Part shown: in pieces, positions 25,528 to 37,206 of the stretch
Numbering within the stretch: the stretch's first letter is position 1
Layout: each line of letters begins with the position of its first letter
Assembly: GCA_963922205.1 (NCBI GenBank)
Contig: CAWUHX010000211.1
Location: forward strand, 372,001 to 436,000
Direction of reading: 5' to 3'
Origin: Romanomermis culicivorax
Lineage: Eukaryota; Nematoda; Enoplea; Mermithida; Mermithidae
Length of the DNA stretch: 64,000 bases
Translations under genes and position numbers: made by a program
Notes under the pieces: generated by a model
Told to the model about the DNA's origin: nothing
The model's database searches: none
What the model saw: only the letters and a program-made list of their open reading frames with translations

Positions 25528-26279
25528 ATGTTCAGATAACTGGTCCTTAATTTTCATTCTTAATCGACAATGCTGGTTCTGTATATATGTATGGCAGTAG
25601 ATGTAATTTCTTGTATTTTTTACATCTATGTGACAAATAGTTCGATCAATCCAACATTTAATCCGCCAGCGGGACAATATGCTAATTTATTTACGACGTT
25701 GTCGGATTCAATATTTTTGATAGGTAGATCAAACTCGACAGGTTTACTCGGGGATTGCGGAGTTGAGCAGAAGTTCAAAAGTTATGCGGACTCAATAAGC
25801 CTAACTTCCTCAGTAGTGATTTATTCTTCCTTGACACTTTATGTTCACTATTGAACGACTTTAATCAGTCTGTCGCGATTAGGATTTCAACACTTATCCA
25901 TAGACTCTAGCATTTTTTATACCTCATTCACAAAAAACAGATTTGATGCATAATGTAGGTACAACATTGTGTCTGGCGGGACAAAAGCTGATTTTTGGAT
26001 AATTCGCGTCGAGTAGAATTTTTGGCAGCTCCAAAGAATTGTCATTATGCTTTTCATGATTTCTGTAAGCACGAGGTCTGAAAAGTTAAGATTGGTGACG
26101 TCTATAGCATACATGCACAATCATAACGAAAGAGTAACTTTGAAACGTCTTCATAATAGTCCGAAATTCGTGTTACTCGTAGATTGACTGGTGAATATTT
26201 GGTGGTATCACCGTAATTTTTTTTTTTATACTCTCGATTAGTTCTCATTGCGAAACAGTAAATCTACAGTAGTAAAGCT

Positions 26280-26397
26280 GGGGCCGTTTTCATCAAAGAG
26301 GCTTATGCTTAACGGCAATGGTATAACATACAGAGTTAAGCTACAGCTTAAGCTGCAGCTCAACTGGAGCCTAAGTCTCTTTGATAAAACCGCCCCC
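26280..26397. mobile_element. Short relative of the GGGGCCGGTTTCA hairpin MITE
   Basis: GGGGCCGTTTTCATCAAAGAG at left; the complement of GGGGGCGGTTTTATCAAAGAG at right. It shares the internal block AACGGCAATGGTATAACATA with the element at 16367. About 118 bp, compatible with an internal deletion derivative. Confidence 0.75.
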
Positions 26398-26399
26398 TG

Positions 26400-29300
26400 G
26401 TCTTTTTGTAGTATTATATTTCATCAGGTGACTCAAATTGGATGTGATATTTCTATCTTGACGTCTCAAGTCGCAAATTTATCATATTTAATCATATATA
26501 CAGGGTGTTCCAAAAGGGCGGCCCGCCTAAAAGTGCTACAGTACGGTAATTAGAACAGGTTCGAGATTCAGTTTCTTAGCATTCGATAGAAAAATTACTC
26601 TATAGTAGTATCATGTACCAGGGTTAGAAATCCACAGACTGAACGGCGCGGCTCAATGCGAAACCACTGAGTTTTTTGATTTTCTAGATTTTGATTGATT
26701 AATTTTTTGAAACATTCACAAAATCAACGTATTTGAAGAAGAAACCGTTCAAGAGTGATAGATCATTAGCAACAAAAAATTAATTGACGTTAAACAGATT
26801 TCTGGACCGTTAGCATCCGTCCAACGAAATATAAAGAAAAACTATAAATTTCACCAAAAGCTCAATTTTTACCCCGATTATCAAAAGAAACAGTTACAGG
26901 TCAGAAGTCTGAGGTTTACTGTGTATTCCGTTCACTTTTCTGCTGATTTCCTAATTGTCGACTAATTCCATAAGAATTGACACAAAAAGCAGTTGTCTAT
27001 TGTAGGTGAACATGGCTGAAGGTATACTGTAGCCATGTATCTAAAATCTTTAGATGATAAACTAGACTTCATGGATACCTGGGCACCATACCCAAACACT
27101 AGCTTGACTGACTGAGGTATTACGAGAGTTTTAGGCAGGCGGTTTTTTGCTTTGGTTTAGTTGCTTATGTATGGAATTGTGAATCAGTCAAAGCAGGCAA
27201 TGCCGTACAAAAAAATCGTGGTCGTTCCATATCGTCTTAGTAAGCGTGCTGAAGAATTTACTACCTGCTCATCGAAACAGTAAGAATTTAGAAACGCCAA
27301 AATAGAATCATTTTGATCTCCGAACTAGAACTACTGTTTATCAAATAAAACGGCAAGAACTCTATATCATCCCTGAAGCTTTGATGAACATAAATTATGT
27401 ATGCAATAAGCATACATCAAACTAATGGTCGTTGCTCGAATTTTCGGCCAACGTTATTTATCTTGCGAGAATCTTCTAATTTTACGTAATTTGCATGATA
27501 AATCATTCTCCGTCGTTGTCGGCCTTTTCCGGAGTTGTTCAGCACACATGCGTACATACTCTTTCGCGTCTAGATGTTGAGCAGGCCTCATTTAGCATGA
27601 AAATTTATCAAGTTGAAGAATGCAGGAATCGGTTTAATTGAAAAATAAAAAAATGCAATGCCTTATCTCTTAGAATTTAAGCTGGAGGATGACATAAATC
27701 ATTTAAGAGCTAATTATACTAATTTGGCCTATTTTGCCAAGTTAAATAATTAGTTGAGAAATTTGAGGCTCACAGAGGAGCAATAGTTCATGCTTTAATT
27801 TGTGAAATTGTTTCGATTATTTCTCTGCTACAACACATTTACTTTGAAATGGTTGACTCAGCGGCAAACAAAAAAGTTGGTACAATTTCACAAGCGATTT
27901 TCGCGTAGTGAAAACTTTACACTGTAGAAAAACGCTGAATTTCCTAATAGTAACAGGGAGGAGAAAAACCATTAAAAATATGTCTATGCACTTTTGGCTT
28001 CGATAGAACTCTGTCGACATTTGAGTGCTACTCGAGAAATTTTGATCATTTAACCTCATTCAGTAAGCATATTTTTTTCATTGATCACAGTAATAAGCTT
28101 TCTCGAAAATTTTTCGAGTAGCGCTCAGTATCGAGGCAATTCTTTCCAAGTCGACAGTGAATAAGAATGCTTTTTCTTCAATGACGCTAGCCTTTCTCCT
28201 CATGAAGAAATTTGACTTTTTTACAAGATAACAGTTTCCACTAACCAAAAATTGCGTATCAAATTAAACCTATTTTTGGTTTTTGCTGCCTCCATCATTT
28301 CAAATCAATTAGGCTATAGTTTTTCCGTGTTAAACTTACTTTCGTGAGGTCGGTGCATCTATCATTTCGGAATAAAAAGCCAATAGTTTATATATGATTC
28401 GCGGGAAATTATATCATTAGTTTATTGCACTGAAAAAGTATTTACTTCCTACTGTTCAATCCGTTGCCATAGTTTCTATTGTTAAAACACTTCTCGCAAA
28501 AGTTCTCAATAACCTTTAGAGTGTCCGACATATTTTGAAACTAAGCGGTTTTCTAAACCTTCCATATACGTTTCATTATCTGGAAAATTGGAAAATTTCG
28601 CAGAAATACATATACATATATAAAATCAAGTGCCGCCTTTGTCTGGCATGCTCCTGCTTAGGAAATGGATGTGGAGCACAGAAGGTGAAGCAAAGGTTCT
28701 GATCGGTTCGCTGCAAAAATTCTTTCAAAACTAGGTTGGTCATTCGTTTTGATTTTTTTCGGCATTAAGATGCACTTGATTTTTATTGAATCAGTGAGCT
28801 TTACATTTTTATAACCAGCGCCCTAATTGATTCATCGTTTTCTATAATAGCTTCAATGGATCAGAATTCCACTATGAAAAAAGAATTTTCCGTATGAAAT
28901 TTTGCAACAGAAATGATTTAGTCAAACCGGTAATTTCAGCTCAGAAGAAGATTTTGATGAAAATGTCAATGCTTTAGGTTGCAATCGAAGTCTTTAAAAT
29001 ATTGTTATGTGAAAGAATAGAATCCGTCCTCCGAGAAATCCGCTCCAAAAATCTGAAAAAATGATTAGAATCAGTTGGTTTTATTAGAAAAAATACGGTA
29101 TAGGAATGTTAAAGTTATTCTTAACACTGGTGTGCATTCTTCGATCCAATGAAAAATGATTTAAGAAACTTTTTGAATTCACCAAATTTTCATTATGTTT
29201 AAGCAATTATAGTCTATTTTTTCAAATGAACCTCGGTGCCCAGAACGGCGTTCATGCAAATTATGAAAAACTGTCAGGTGATTGTTTGAAACAGATTTAA

Positions 29301-30564
29301 AGAAAGACTCCGGCCTACCATGCAGGTTTATTGTCTGCTCATCGTTTTTTACAGAGTATTATGCGTTCCTATACTTATTTAAAATGAATAATTTATAGCT
29401 TGCTATTCGTTTGCTTATGGAATTTTTTCGATTCACAAAAACCGTTCATTACAGATATTTTATATGAAAAGATAAATGGGCGAATTTTTCGAGTGTTATG
29501 AGAATTTCATAGATTTCAAGATTGAACTTGTAAACCCATCCTCAGTAGGATTTGATTGATGAGTCTTTCATGGATTTTTGATACAACAGGCTTTCTGGTT
29601 CAGTGGAATCTATGAAATTATGAATGTTACACAATCTTGGTGAAGCCCCCAAGAATTCAATTGTATTTGCATTTAGTCTTGGGCATTATGTGGTATATTC
29701 CACGAATAAGGCTGCGTACAGAGACAGTTGTTCATGCAATGGATATACCATGCTTATCGTCAACTGCAACATGAATTAGCCAGACTTGGCATATTCTACG
29801 TTCTGATAGTCATATCATCGTTTTTCATCCGAGCTCGTTCGTCACTTTGTTTCATTCATTATTGATTGATGATGATGAAAAGCACACTACTGCTTCACAA
29901 TTGAAAAGTCGGGCTGATATTAATTTTACCTACTCAAATAAAGTGGATCTTTCTATACGCATCGAACTCCAGGTACAAAACGATCTGCTAATGATGTTTC
30001 TTTTCTGCCTGAGAATAAAAAAGAGGGAAGCAATGATGAGGGATCGTACTCAAGTTTCCCAGGAAACGAGAAACTCGGGCCTCTATTTTTCAAGTTTCAA
30101 AAACTGCACGAAATTCATTGAGAATGTGGTTGTGTTTTCCACTAAGTTAATTTTGAATAGTTGATCTCCAGTTGACGAGATTGAACTTCACGTCTACAAG
30201 GTTCATATAGGAAATGTATTCGTATAAAAAATTTTCTGCAAAAGGGTTTTTTGCAGAAGTAGCAAATGACATGAAATTTGTTCCAAAAATGCTGTTTATC
30301 TTTTATGTGCGTTAAATTATTGCCCTTCTTTCAACTCCTGGAACGAATATTTTCTCGAAGATTTTTTTGTACCCTTCAGGGTGCATTTCTCAATAAACAA
30401 GGCTTTACGATGCTGGATATGATATAAGATGTTTTAAGATAACGATTTTTATCATATTAAATATAGCATAATATTCCTATACTAGGTCAGTAAACAAATG
30501 TGAGTGTTCTTTAGAGCTTTCGGAATCCGAGATGGACCACTTGATTCTTTGCCGTTAACTTTCG
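26400..30564. other. Gene-poor AT-rich DNA
   Basis: About 4.1 kb without a supportable gene. At 26499 there is TACAGGGTGTTCCAAAA, typical of a Tc1/mariner left terminus, but no partner end or transposase was found. Near 28340-28370 GTGCATCTATCATTTCGGAATA resembles one end of the TTTTGAAATGATC MITE. Confidence 0.45.
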
Positions 30565-31065
30565 AAACAAATGTGAAACTTGAAAAATCTACGTGATTTT
30601 CCATATGACTCCTCAAAAATCACACTTGATAAGTCAAGTTTTGCATCGCAATATTCAAGATGTCGACGAAGACATCAAGTTAAAATAGCACTCGCGACTT
30701 TAAGATTTCATGGACAAGAAATCAAGTTTTAACTTGATTAAAAAAAATCACGTGTGCCTTGATTAAAAAAAACAAGTGCATCTCGATTTCAAAAAACGAA
30801 ATCATCTCCAAGATAGAAGTCGAGATGAGCGACCAATCAACTTGATTGAAAATTTTTGGAACGAACCAATCCGAATCCTTTTGTAATCAAGATGATTTCA
30901 TTTTTTGGGCTTTTAGTTGCAACATGTGAAATCTTGAAATCATTTGTGCGATTATTTTTCGTCGATATCTTGAATATTGCGATGCAAAATTTGATATGTA
31001 GTGTCATTTTTGATTATTCGTGGTTAATTTTACACACGTTTTTGAAATTTCGCATTCGTTTTTCA
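30565..31065. mobile_element. Inverted-repeat element (~0.5 kb)
   Basis: About 110-130 bp at each end are inverted copies. TTGCATCGCAATATTCAAGA (around 30640) returns as TCTTGAATATTGCGATGCAA (around 30970), and homology extends outward on both sides. No ORF of note. The outer boundaries are approximate. Confidence 0.6.
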
Positions 31066-31251
31066 TTTTACGATTAAAAATCAAGTAACTTCTCTGATTC
31101 CGTATGCTCTACAGCCCGTTTTTCTTGAAAATTTTGTAAATAATAGCAGTGAGAAGCAATTACTGTTTTGTATTTTTACGACTTTCTGCTGCACTATATG
31201 TCATATAGGATTAAAAATTTGTGGACATACCCAACCATACTCCATTATTCC

Positions 31252-31457
31252 TTTTGAAATGATCCATGCAGCGAAGTCGCAGTCAAAGTTTTATTCAAAA
31301 TTATGGAAGGCTCGTCGGCTGTATTCCAAAAATTTTTCCTTCATGATAGAGATCATCACTCCTTTCAGTCACTTCAAGATTATCGAAATTGATTTCCAGA
31401 TCCATAGTAAGGCTGCGTTTGTCGAAACTCCGAGCGCTTACATTGATCATTTCAAAA
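31252..31457. mobile_element. MITE copy abutting the Helitron 2 3' end
   Basis: TTTTGAAATGATCCATG ... CATTGATCATTTCAAAA, homologous along its length to 23485-23704. The right end is directly followed by CTAG, the 3' terminus of Helitron 2 on the minus strand. Confidence 0.75.
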
Positions 31458-32740
31458 CTAGTTTATTAGAAAATGCCCCGATGGGGCAGAAAAAAGGAGA
31501 ATATACTTGCTTCGATAGTGCCATGCTAGAAAAAGGAGCGGACTAGACTTTTGAGAACTTGGGTTAAAGTTGGAAAAAATTCATTTTCGTTATATTGGAT
31601 TTTCATTTTTTCTCACTAAAAAATTTTCCATGTCCGTGAAAAAGTATATTCTGCAGCATCGTGCATTTTGTCTTTTCCCTGGCATCAAATACAGTAAAAT
31701 TTTTATATAAAAAAATTATATGCACATGATTTCAAATGTGAAGAAATGGTAAACCAATAGCATTCTAACTAGCTACCAATTCAAAACTCCTGCTTCTCAC
31801 ACTAGATGAAAAATAGTGAGGGAGGCATATTATAGTCATCTTCAGAACTATAAAGAAACCTGAAGTTGGTTGCACTAATCCAACATGAGTATAATCTCAA
31901 CATCGGAATTAAATTGGTGATCCTCAGTATGAGCTAATCGGTATGCCGAAATTATTTTCTTCCATTGCACAAACAATACTCACTTCAGGATCAACTAATA
32001 CTGAGGTTTAAGTTCGAGTTATGGAATTGCAAACATTTTTATGTTTGTTTGGTTTAGAGATAAGAAAAATATGTGAAAATGTTAATGCAACCCGATAGCT
32101 GAAGCTGACGATAATCTCGGCATTGAGTTCGTTATAATCGTGATGACATTGAGATTACAGCAAACTTGAGATAAAACCGTGTCACTTTTTTGTTCGAGAT
32201 TATCTTGAGCTCGAGCTTAGAGCTCTTTAGTGCAACTGAGCCTTGATTACAGACATTGGGCACCATATGCAAATGGGGCAACATAGTAAAGCACATAAAA
32301 ATGTCATTAAAAAGCTCCTGATTCAGCCATGCCTATATCAGGGGTGTGCGCCAAATCCGGTTCCCACTTCTTCCCCTCTCTACAAGCAATCCCATGGTAA
32401 CAGCAGAACTTTTCTGGAAGTAGGACGGGAGTGGTCGGGATGGGCGAAATTATTGAGATATTGAGAGAAAAAATGGTTTATAGCTTGTGATCAGTAAAGC
32501 TTACAGAGTGAATTCTACACGATATGTTACCTAAAATGACTGAATGAAATATATCCTGCACAATCAATTCAGTTCTAGGAAGACTTTGTGCTGTTGCTTT
32601 TTTCTAAAAAACTGTGGGATTTTATGTGTCACTTTTCCTCAGTCAATTCCTGTTTTATTAACACTGAATTTATTAAAAAAAGTTCAACGACTGGAAGCAC
32701 AGAAGTGTGAAGGGGGACATGGGGGAGCAAACTACCCTAA

Positions 32741-32975
32741 AGGCCCTGTCATACTTCACCGCGCGGCGCCACGCCGCACCGGCCGGCGCCGCGCGGTACC
32801 GGCCGCCGCTGCGCGGTACCGCCTTTGAAGTATGAATAGGTTTTTGTAATTTTTGCGGCGCCCCGTCAGGTTTCAACTAAACCAATACACATTTTTTGAG
32901 AAGAGCAAAATCTAAAAGTAAAAAAGCGGCGCCGTACGGCGCCGCGGTACCGCGCGGCGAAGTATGACAGAACCT
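32741..32975. mobile_element. GC-rich MITE inside Helitron 2
   Basis: TIRs AGGCCCTGTCATACTTCACCG and AGGTTCTGTCATACTTCGCC (complement) flanked by TAA (32738-32740, 32976-32978). The subterminal DNA is made of GCGGCGCCGCGCGGTACCG-type palindromic blocks, far richer in GC than its surroundings. The 3-bp TAA duplication fits a PIF/Harbinger-like (TWA) target. The homologous site in Helitron 1 (about 18820-18835) is empty. Confidence 0.8.
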
Positions 32976-33589
32976 TAAGAGTTTTGAAGCTGGAACATTT
33001 TGTATGAAAAAAATTTTTTTCGGAAACTACTATCGAATTTGTTGTTTAAAATATGTCAAAAAACCAGGGTCCATCCAAGTGCCGTCCTTAGAGCTCTACA
33101 TGTTTGGTTGGAAAGCGTGTTGATGCACTCAGCTGTAGAATATACTTTTTCACAGACATGGAAAATTTTTTAGTGAGAAAAAATGAAAATCCAATATAAC
33201 GAAAATGAATTTTTTCCAACTTTAACCCAAGTTCTCAAAAGTCTAGTCCGCTCCTTTTTCTAGCATGGCACTATCGAAGCAAGTATATTCTCCTTTTTTC
33301 TGCCCCATCGGGGCATTTTCTAATAAACTAGTTCACCTCTTTTTAGTGGGCATCAACCATGCACGAAAACGTTCATAGAAGCACATTGAAGTTTTAAATT
33401 TGTTCATCTTCACATCAAAAAACAATAAAAAACCATCTTCAAGCTACGAATTCTCACTTCCAGCAAAAGTAAAAGATGTGTAAACTGCATAGTACTTAAG
33501 AAACATTGTAAACAGACTGAAAAATGACCATATTAAATTTCTCATGGTCTAGAATCCTTCAACCCAAAAAATCGCAGAAATACCTTTGT

Positions 33590-34620
33590 TTACACTCGAT
33601 ATGAATTAGTGTGTAAAGTGATCACATTCATTAAATTCTCAGTGATCGAAAACCCCTCCCTAAGAAAATTTTTTTGCGTAAAGTGATCGCATTCATTAAA
33701 TTATCAATAGTCGAAAACCCCTTCCACAAAAATATTACAAAAATAGGCTTGGTTAAATCCAGAATAATTTTTTTGTGTTAAGTGACGCATCTATTGAATT
33801 CCCCGCAGTCGAAAACCCCTTCCATAGAAAATCACAAAAATATGCTTGTTTACACTCCAGATAGATTTTTGTGTAAAATGACGTATCCATTGAATTTTCC
33901 GCAGTCGAAAACCCCTTCCACAAAAAATAATGAAAATACACTTGTTTACACCCGGGATAGTTTTATATGTAAGATGATCGCATTCATCAAATTTCCCATG
34001 GTCGAAAACCCCTTCCGCTGAAAAATCTTGAAAATACGCTTGTTTATTCACGGGATAATTTTTTGTGTAAAGTGATCACATTCATGGAATTCATTGCGGT
34101 CAGATATCCCCTCCACAAAAAAATTACGGCAATACGCATGTTTACACCCTGGATAACCTTTTTGTGTAAAGTGAAGCATCCATTGAATTCCCCGCAGTCG
34201 AAAACCCCTTCCACAAAAAATAACGAAAATACGCTTGTTTACATCCGGGATAGTTCTTTTATGTAAGATGATCGCATTCATCAAATTCCCCGTGGTCGAA
34301 AACCTTTTCCAACAAAAAATCACGAAAATATGTTTGTTTACACACGGGATAATTTTTGGTGTAAAGTGATCACATTCATTGAAATCCTCGTGGTCGAAAA
34401 TCTCCTCCACAAGAAAATTACGGCAGTACGCTTGTTTACACCGTGGATAATTTTTTTGTGTAAAGTTAGGACGTCTATTGAATTCCCCGCGGTCGAAAAC
34501 TCCCTCCACTGAAAAAATCACGGAAATACGCTTGTTTACACCCGGGATAATTTTTCGTGTAAGGTGACCGTGTCCATCAAATTCCCAATGGTCGAAAACC
34601 CTTGCAGTCCAAAAATCGCA
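33590..34620. repeat. ~97-bp tandem array in Helitron 2 (about 11 units)
   Basis: Units marked by GTCGAAAACCCCTTCCAC at about 33648, 33708, 33806, 33900, 33999, 34097, 34194, 34291, 34391, 34489 and 34587, each followed by ACGCTTGTTTACACCCGGGA and TTTTTTGTGTAAAGTGA blocks. Long ORFs on both strands here arise from the repeat and are not genes. Confidence 0.9.
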
Positions 34621-35109
34621 ATAAGGCTACAGGTTTATTTGAAACTGCAAAAAAATTAGTAGTGCATTATGCTGCAAAAAATTATTTTTTTGAACCCATA
34701 AGTATTATACAACAAAATTGGGGAATTTGGCGTTTTCCGGGACTTTGGACAACCATATAATTGAATTGAGGCCATATTTCAACAAAAAAAAATTCGCATT
34801 TGAGATTACACCCCCAAGATGCTTAGGCCGAAGTATGGAGGTTGGATATGGCACACCGATTGCTGGGCATGGTGGAACTGGGGGACCTTAAAAAGTGCGT
34901 TTTTTACCTGTTTTTGGGGCCCCACCGAGCACCACTTGCAGATAGAGGCGAAATGACAAAAGGCACCCCATAGTTTGCCGCTATGCCCGATATTATGCAA
35001 AAAACCCGGAGGTTCTAGCTCTTACCGTTTTGGCTCTAGAGGGGGGGGGACATGAAATTTGGGGGCCAAGTATATTATAGGTTGACGCTGTCGCGCCACC
35101 TATGATGAA

Positions 35110-36790
35110 TGGAGTATAACAACAACAATCAAAATTTCTCCCAAGATGCTTTGTGTAAACGATTTCGGCGACAATGCTGATTCTTTTAATTTCCCAATTT
35201 ACAAACATTTAATAAAAAACGGACTACAATTCAGTTGCTGAGTGGTTGATAGTGGGGATATATTCTGCAATAAGTCGCATGTACAAAGATATCCACATTC
35301 TAGTTGACTAACTGAAGATATCTGCAAAAATGTTTAGCGTAATAAAGAGCAGGTTAAAATTTTTTACACTAAACCCAATTATGGAAAATATAATCCCAGC
35401 TTCGATTGAATTGCTGAATGTCGTGTTATTCATTAGGATCCAGTGCAAAATGGGATTTCAACCGGTGGCCCAAATTTCAGCTCCGAAATCTGAGTCGGGA
35501 TAGAATATTTTCGGAGACCTGAAGAATCCTGAAAATTTTAGAAAATTCTATTACATTTAAACGTGGACAATTCCCGCTTTCTTGGTACATTCGTTTGGCT
35601 CGATGACTATTCTTGCCGTCATTTACTCCATTCTTTGAATGGTAAATAAAAAGGATCAAAGGGAATAAAGTGTAACTTATCAACAAGATGTTATTATTGT
35701 ATCGAGAAGGAGCTATGAACTGTAATTAAATTGATCAGTCATTTTTGTTCCCTGACATTTCATTATTGGACCAGAAAGTTGACAAAATTTTCAAATTTAG
35801 CTTGTTAAAATCAAGGTTTGTCTTTAAAACCCAATAATGCATCCTGAATCAAACGAGGGATGATTACCTGCTCAAGCGGTTTGATTTTCCTGTCTCTGAT
35901 CTTGTAAAAATTATATCAATTTATTTTTTCCGTTCTTAGATCTCAGCGGATTAATTAAAGTCATTCTGGACGTTTCACATTTCTTGATTAAAAAATTGTT
36001 CATTCATACCCTAGTGTTCTAGATTAAAATTCGAACCAAAATGGCAATTGCGGAGCATTAACCTCTCCAAAGTTACTGTAATCGTGAATCAAAAAATCCA
36101 CCCTGATTGGTGCAAGTTTGGTATTTCCTGTATTTTACGTATTTTTTGCTAAACGAGCCTATATTGTTTTGAGTGTAGCTCGATGCCTTCATCAAGACTT
36201 GCCTAGAAGAATGTATGATCGGGGGAGTTTATCCAATCTAGGCTTTTTGCTAACAGACCGCCTTCGGGGCAACATTTTGATTTATTAGTTCTTTCCTTCT
36301 CCTTTTTGCGTAATATTATGTTTCTTTTAGAAAAATATAAAAATGAGGAACTGTACGTTCTAGGGAGGTTAGATTTCTGTGAAACTTTTTTGACTCAAAA
36401 TTGTCCGATGCTTACTGTAGGTAAATTTTGTTTTTGGTTATAGCCAACTCGTCAGGAACAGTTTTGAGAAGCCCAAAATCGGCTGGCGGTATAACGACCA
36501 GTCAAGCTACGACGGTATAATTTTTTTGATAGCCCTCAAAATGTACATGAGGTTATGCATTCATCTATTCCTTTTGGTACCAAGTTTTGTGGTATTATTG
36601 GTAAATCAATATTCAACACTTATTTTACACTTGCTTCACTTCGCGATCTTATTGTTTCTAAATCAATTGGTATGCTCGGTAAAAGCGCAGACAGACGCTA
36701 ATATTGTTGGCCAGAAACTGGTGGGTTGTTATACGAGCTTAGCGAAGAATACTGCTTGTTTTTCATACCACCGCCACAATATTTTCTTTT
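35110..36790. other. AT-rich DNA upstream of the GPCR gene
   Basis: No gene recognised. A CAT AG-type splice acceptor preceded by a pyrimidine run (TTTTCTTTTTTCATAG, ending 36797) sits just before the GPCR start codon, so an upstream 5' exon probably lies in or beyond this stretch. Confidence 0.4.
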
Positions 36791-36823
36791 TTCATAGATT
36801 ATGTAAAAATCCCGTTCACAAAA

Positions 36824-37206
36824 ATGAATTGCTCAAAAGAATTGTCCTACGGCCAATGGCGCCAGTGTTTAAAAGATTTCATTGTGATCAAACATTTTTC
36901 TCAAACCGAGTTCGTGCTATTCACAACGGCCTACTCTCTGATCACATTGCTCGGCCTTTTGGGCAACGGATTGGTGATCGTAGTCGTGATCAGCAGGCCT
37001 AATATGCGAACGCCGAGGAACGTTTTCATTACAAATTTAGCCGCCGCGAATTTCATCCTATCGGCTATAGCCATTCCGTTTTTGTGGTTGCCCAATTACG
37101 AAGTAGAATTCAATCACAGTTTGTTCTTCTGCAAAGTGGCTTCCGCTTTCCCGGGGATCAACATTTTTTGTTCAACGTTGACAATATCGATCATAGCAGT
37201 TGACAG
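36824..37206 (+). CDS. GPCR exon 1 (N-terminus to TM3)
   Basis: 127 codons plus AG of the DRY Arg. It holds a short extracellular N-terminus, TM1, TM2 (NLAAAN) and TM3. The donor is GACAG/GTGAGG. Confidence 0.85.

Larger units (their letters stand above)
31458..35105 (-). mobile_element. Non-autonomous Helitron 2
   Basis: Reverse-oriented relative of Helitron 1. Minus-strand start TCATAGGTGGCGCGACAGC after A (35106); end CTAG before T (31457). A perfect hairpin TGCCCCATCGGGGCA sits 13 nt before CTAG. This hairpin plus the TC/CTAG ends and A^T site are the basis for calling Helitron. It has a larger ~97-bp array (33590-34620), an inverted internal copy of the 3' end (33115-33335), and a later TIR insertion (32741-32975) absent from Helitron 1. 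No Rep/helicase coding sequence. Confidence 0.75.

Noticed and set aside
26499-26530. TACAGGGTGTTCC, possible Tc1/mariner end
   Set aside because: No matching right end or transposase found downstream; kept only as a note.
32544-32876. Ala/Arg/Gly-rich ORFs on both strands
   Set aside because: They arise from the GC-rich palindromic ends of the MITE at 32741-32975.
33791-34521. Long ORFs with repeated peptide motifs (FTQK, GRGFRLRGIQW) on both strands
   Set aside because: They run through the ~97-bp tandem array; the period is not a multiple of three and the same DNA is open on both strands, so they are repeat artefacts.
33590-34620. CRISPR-like regular repeat array
   Set aside because: The whole ~97-bp unit is repeated without unique spacers, and the context is a eukaryotic Helitron.
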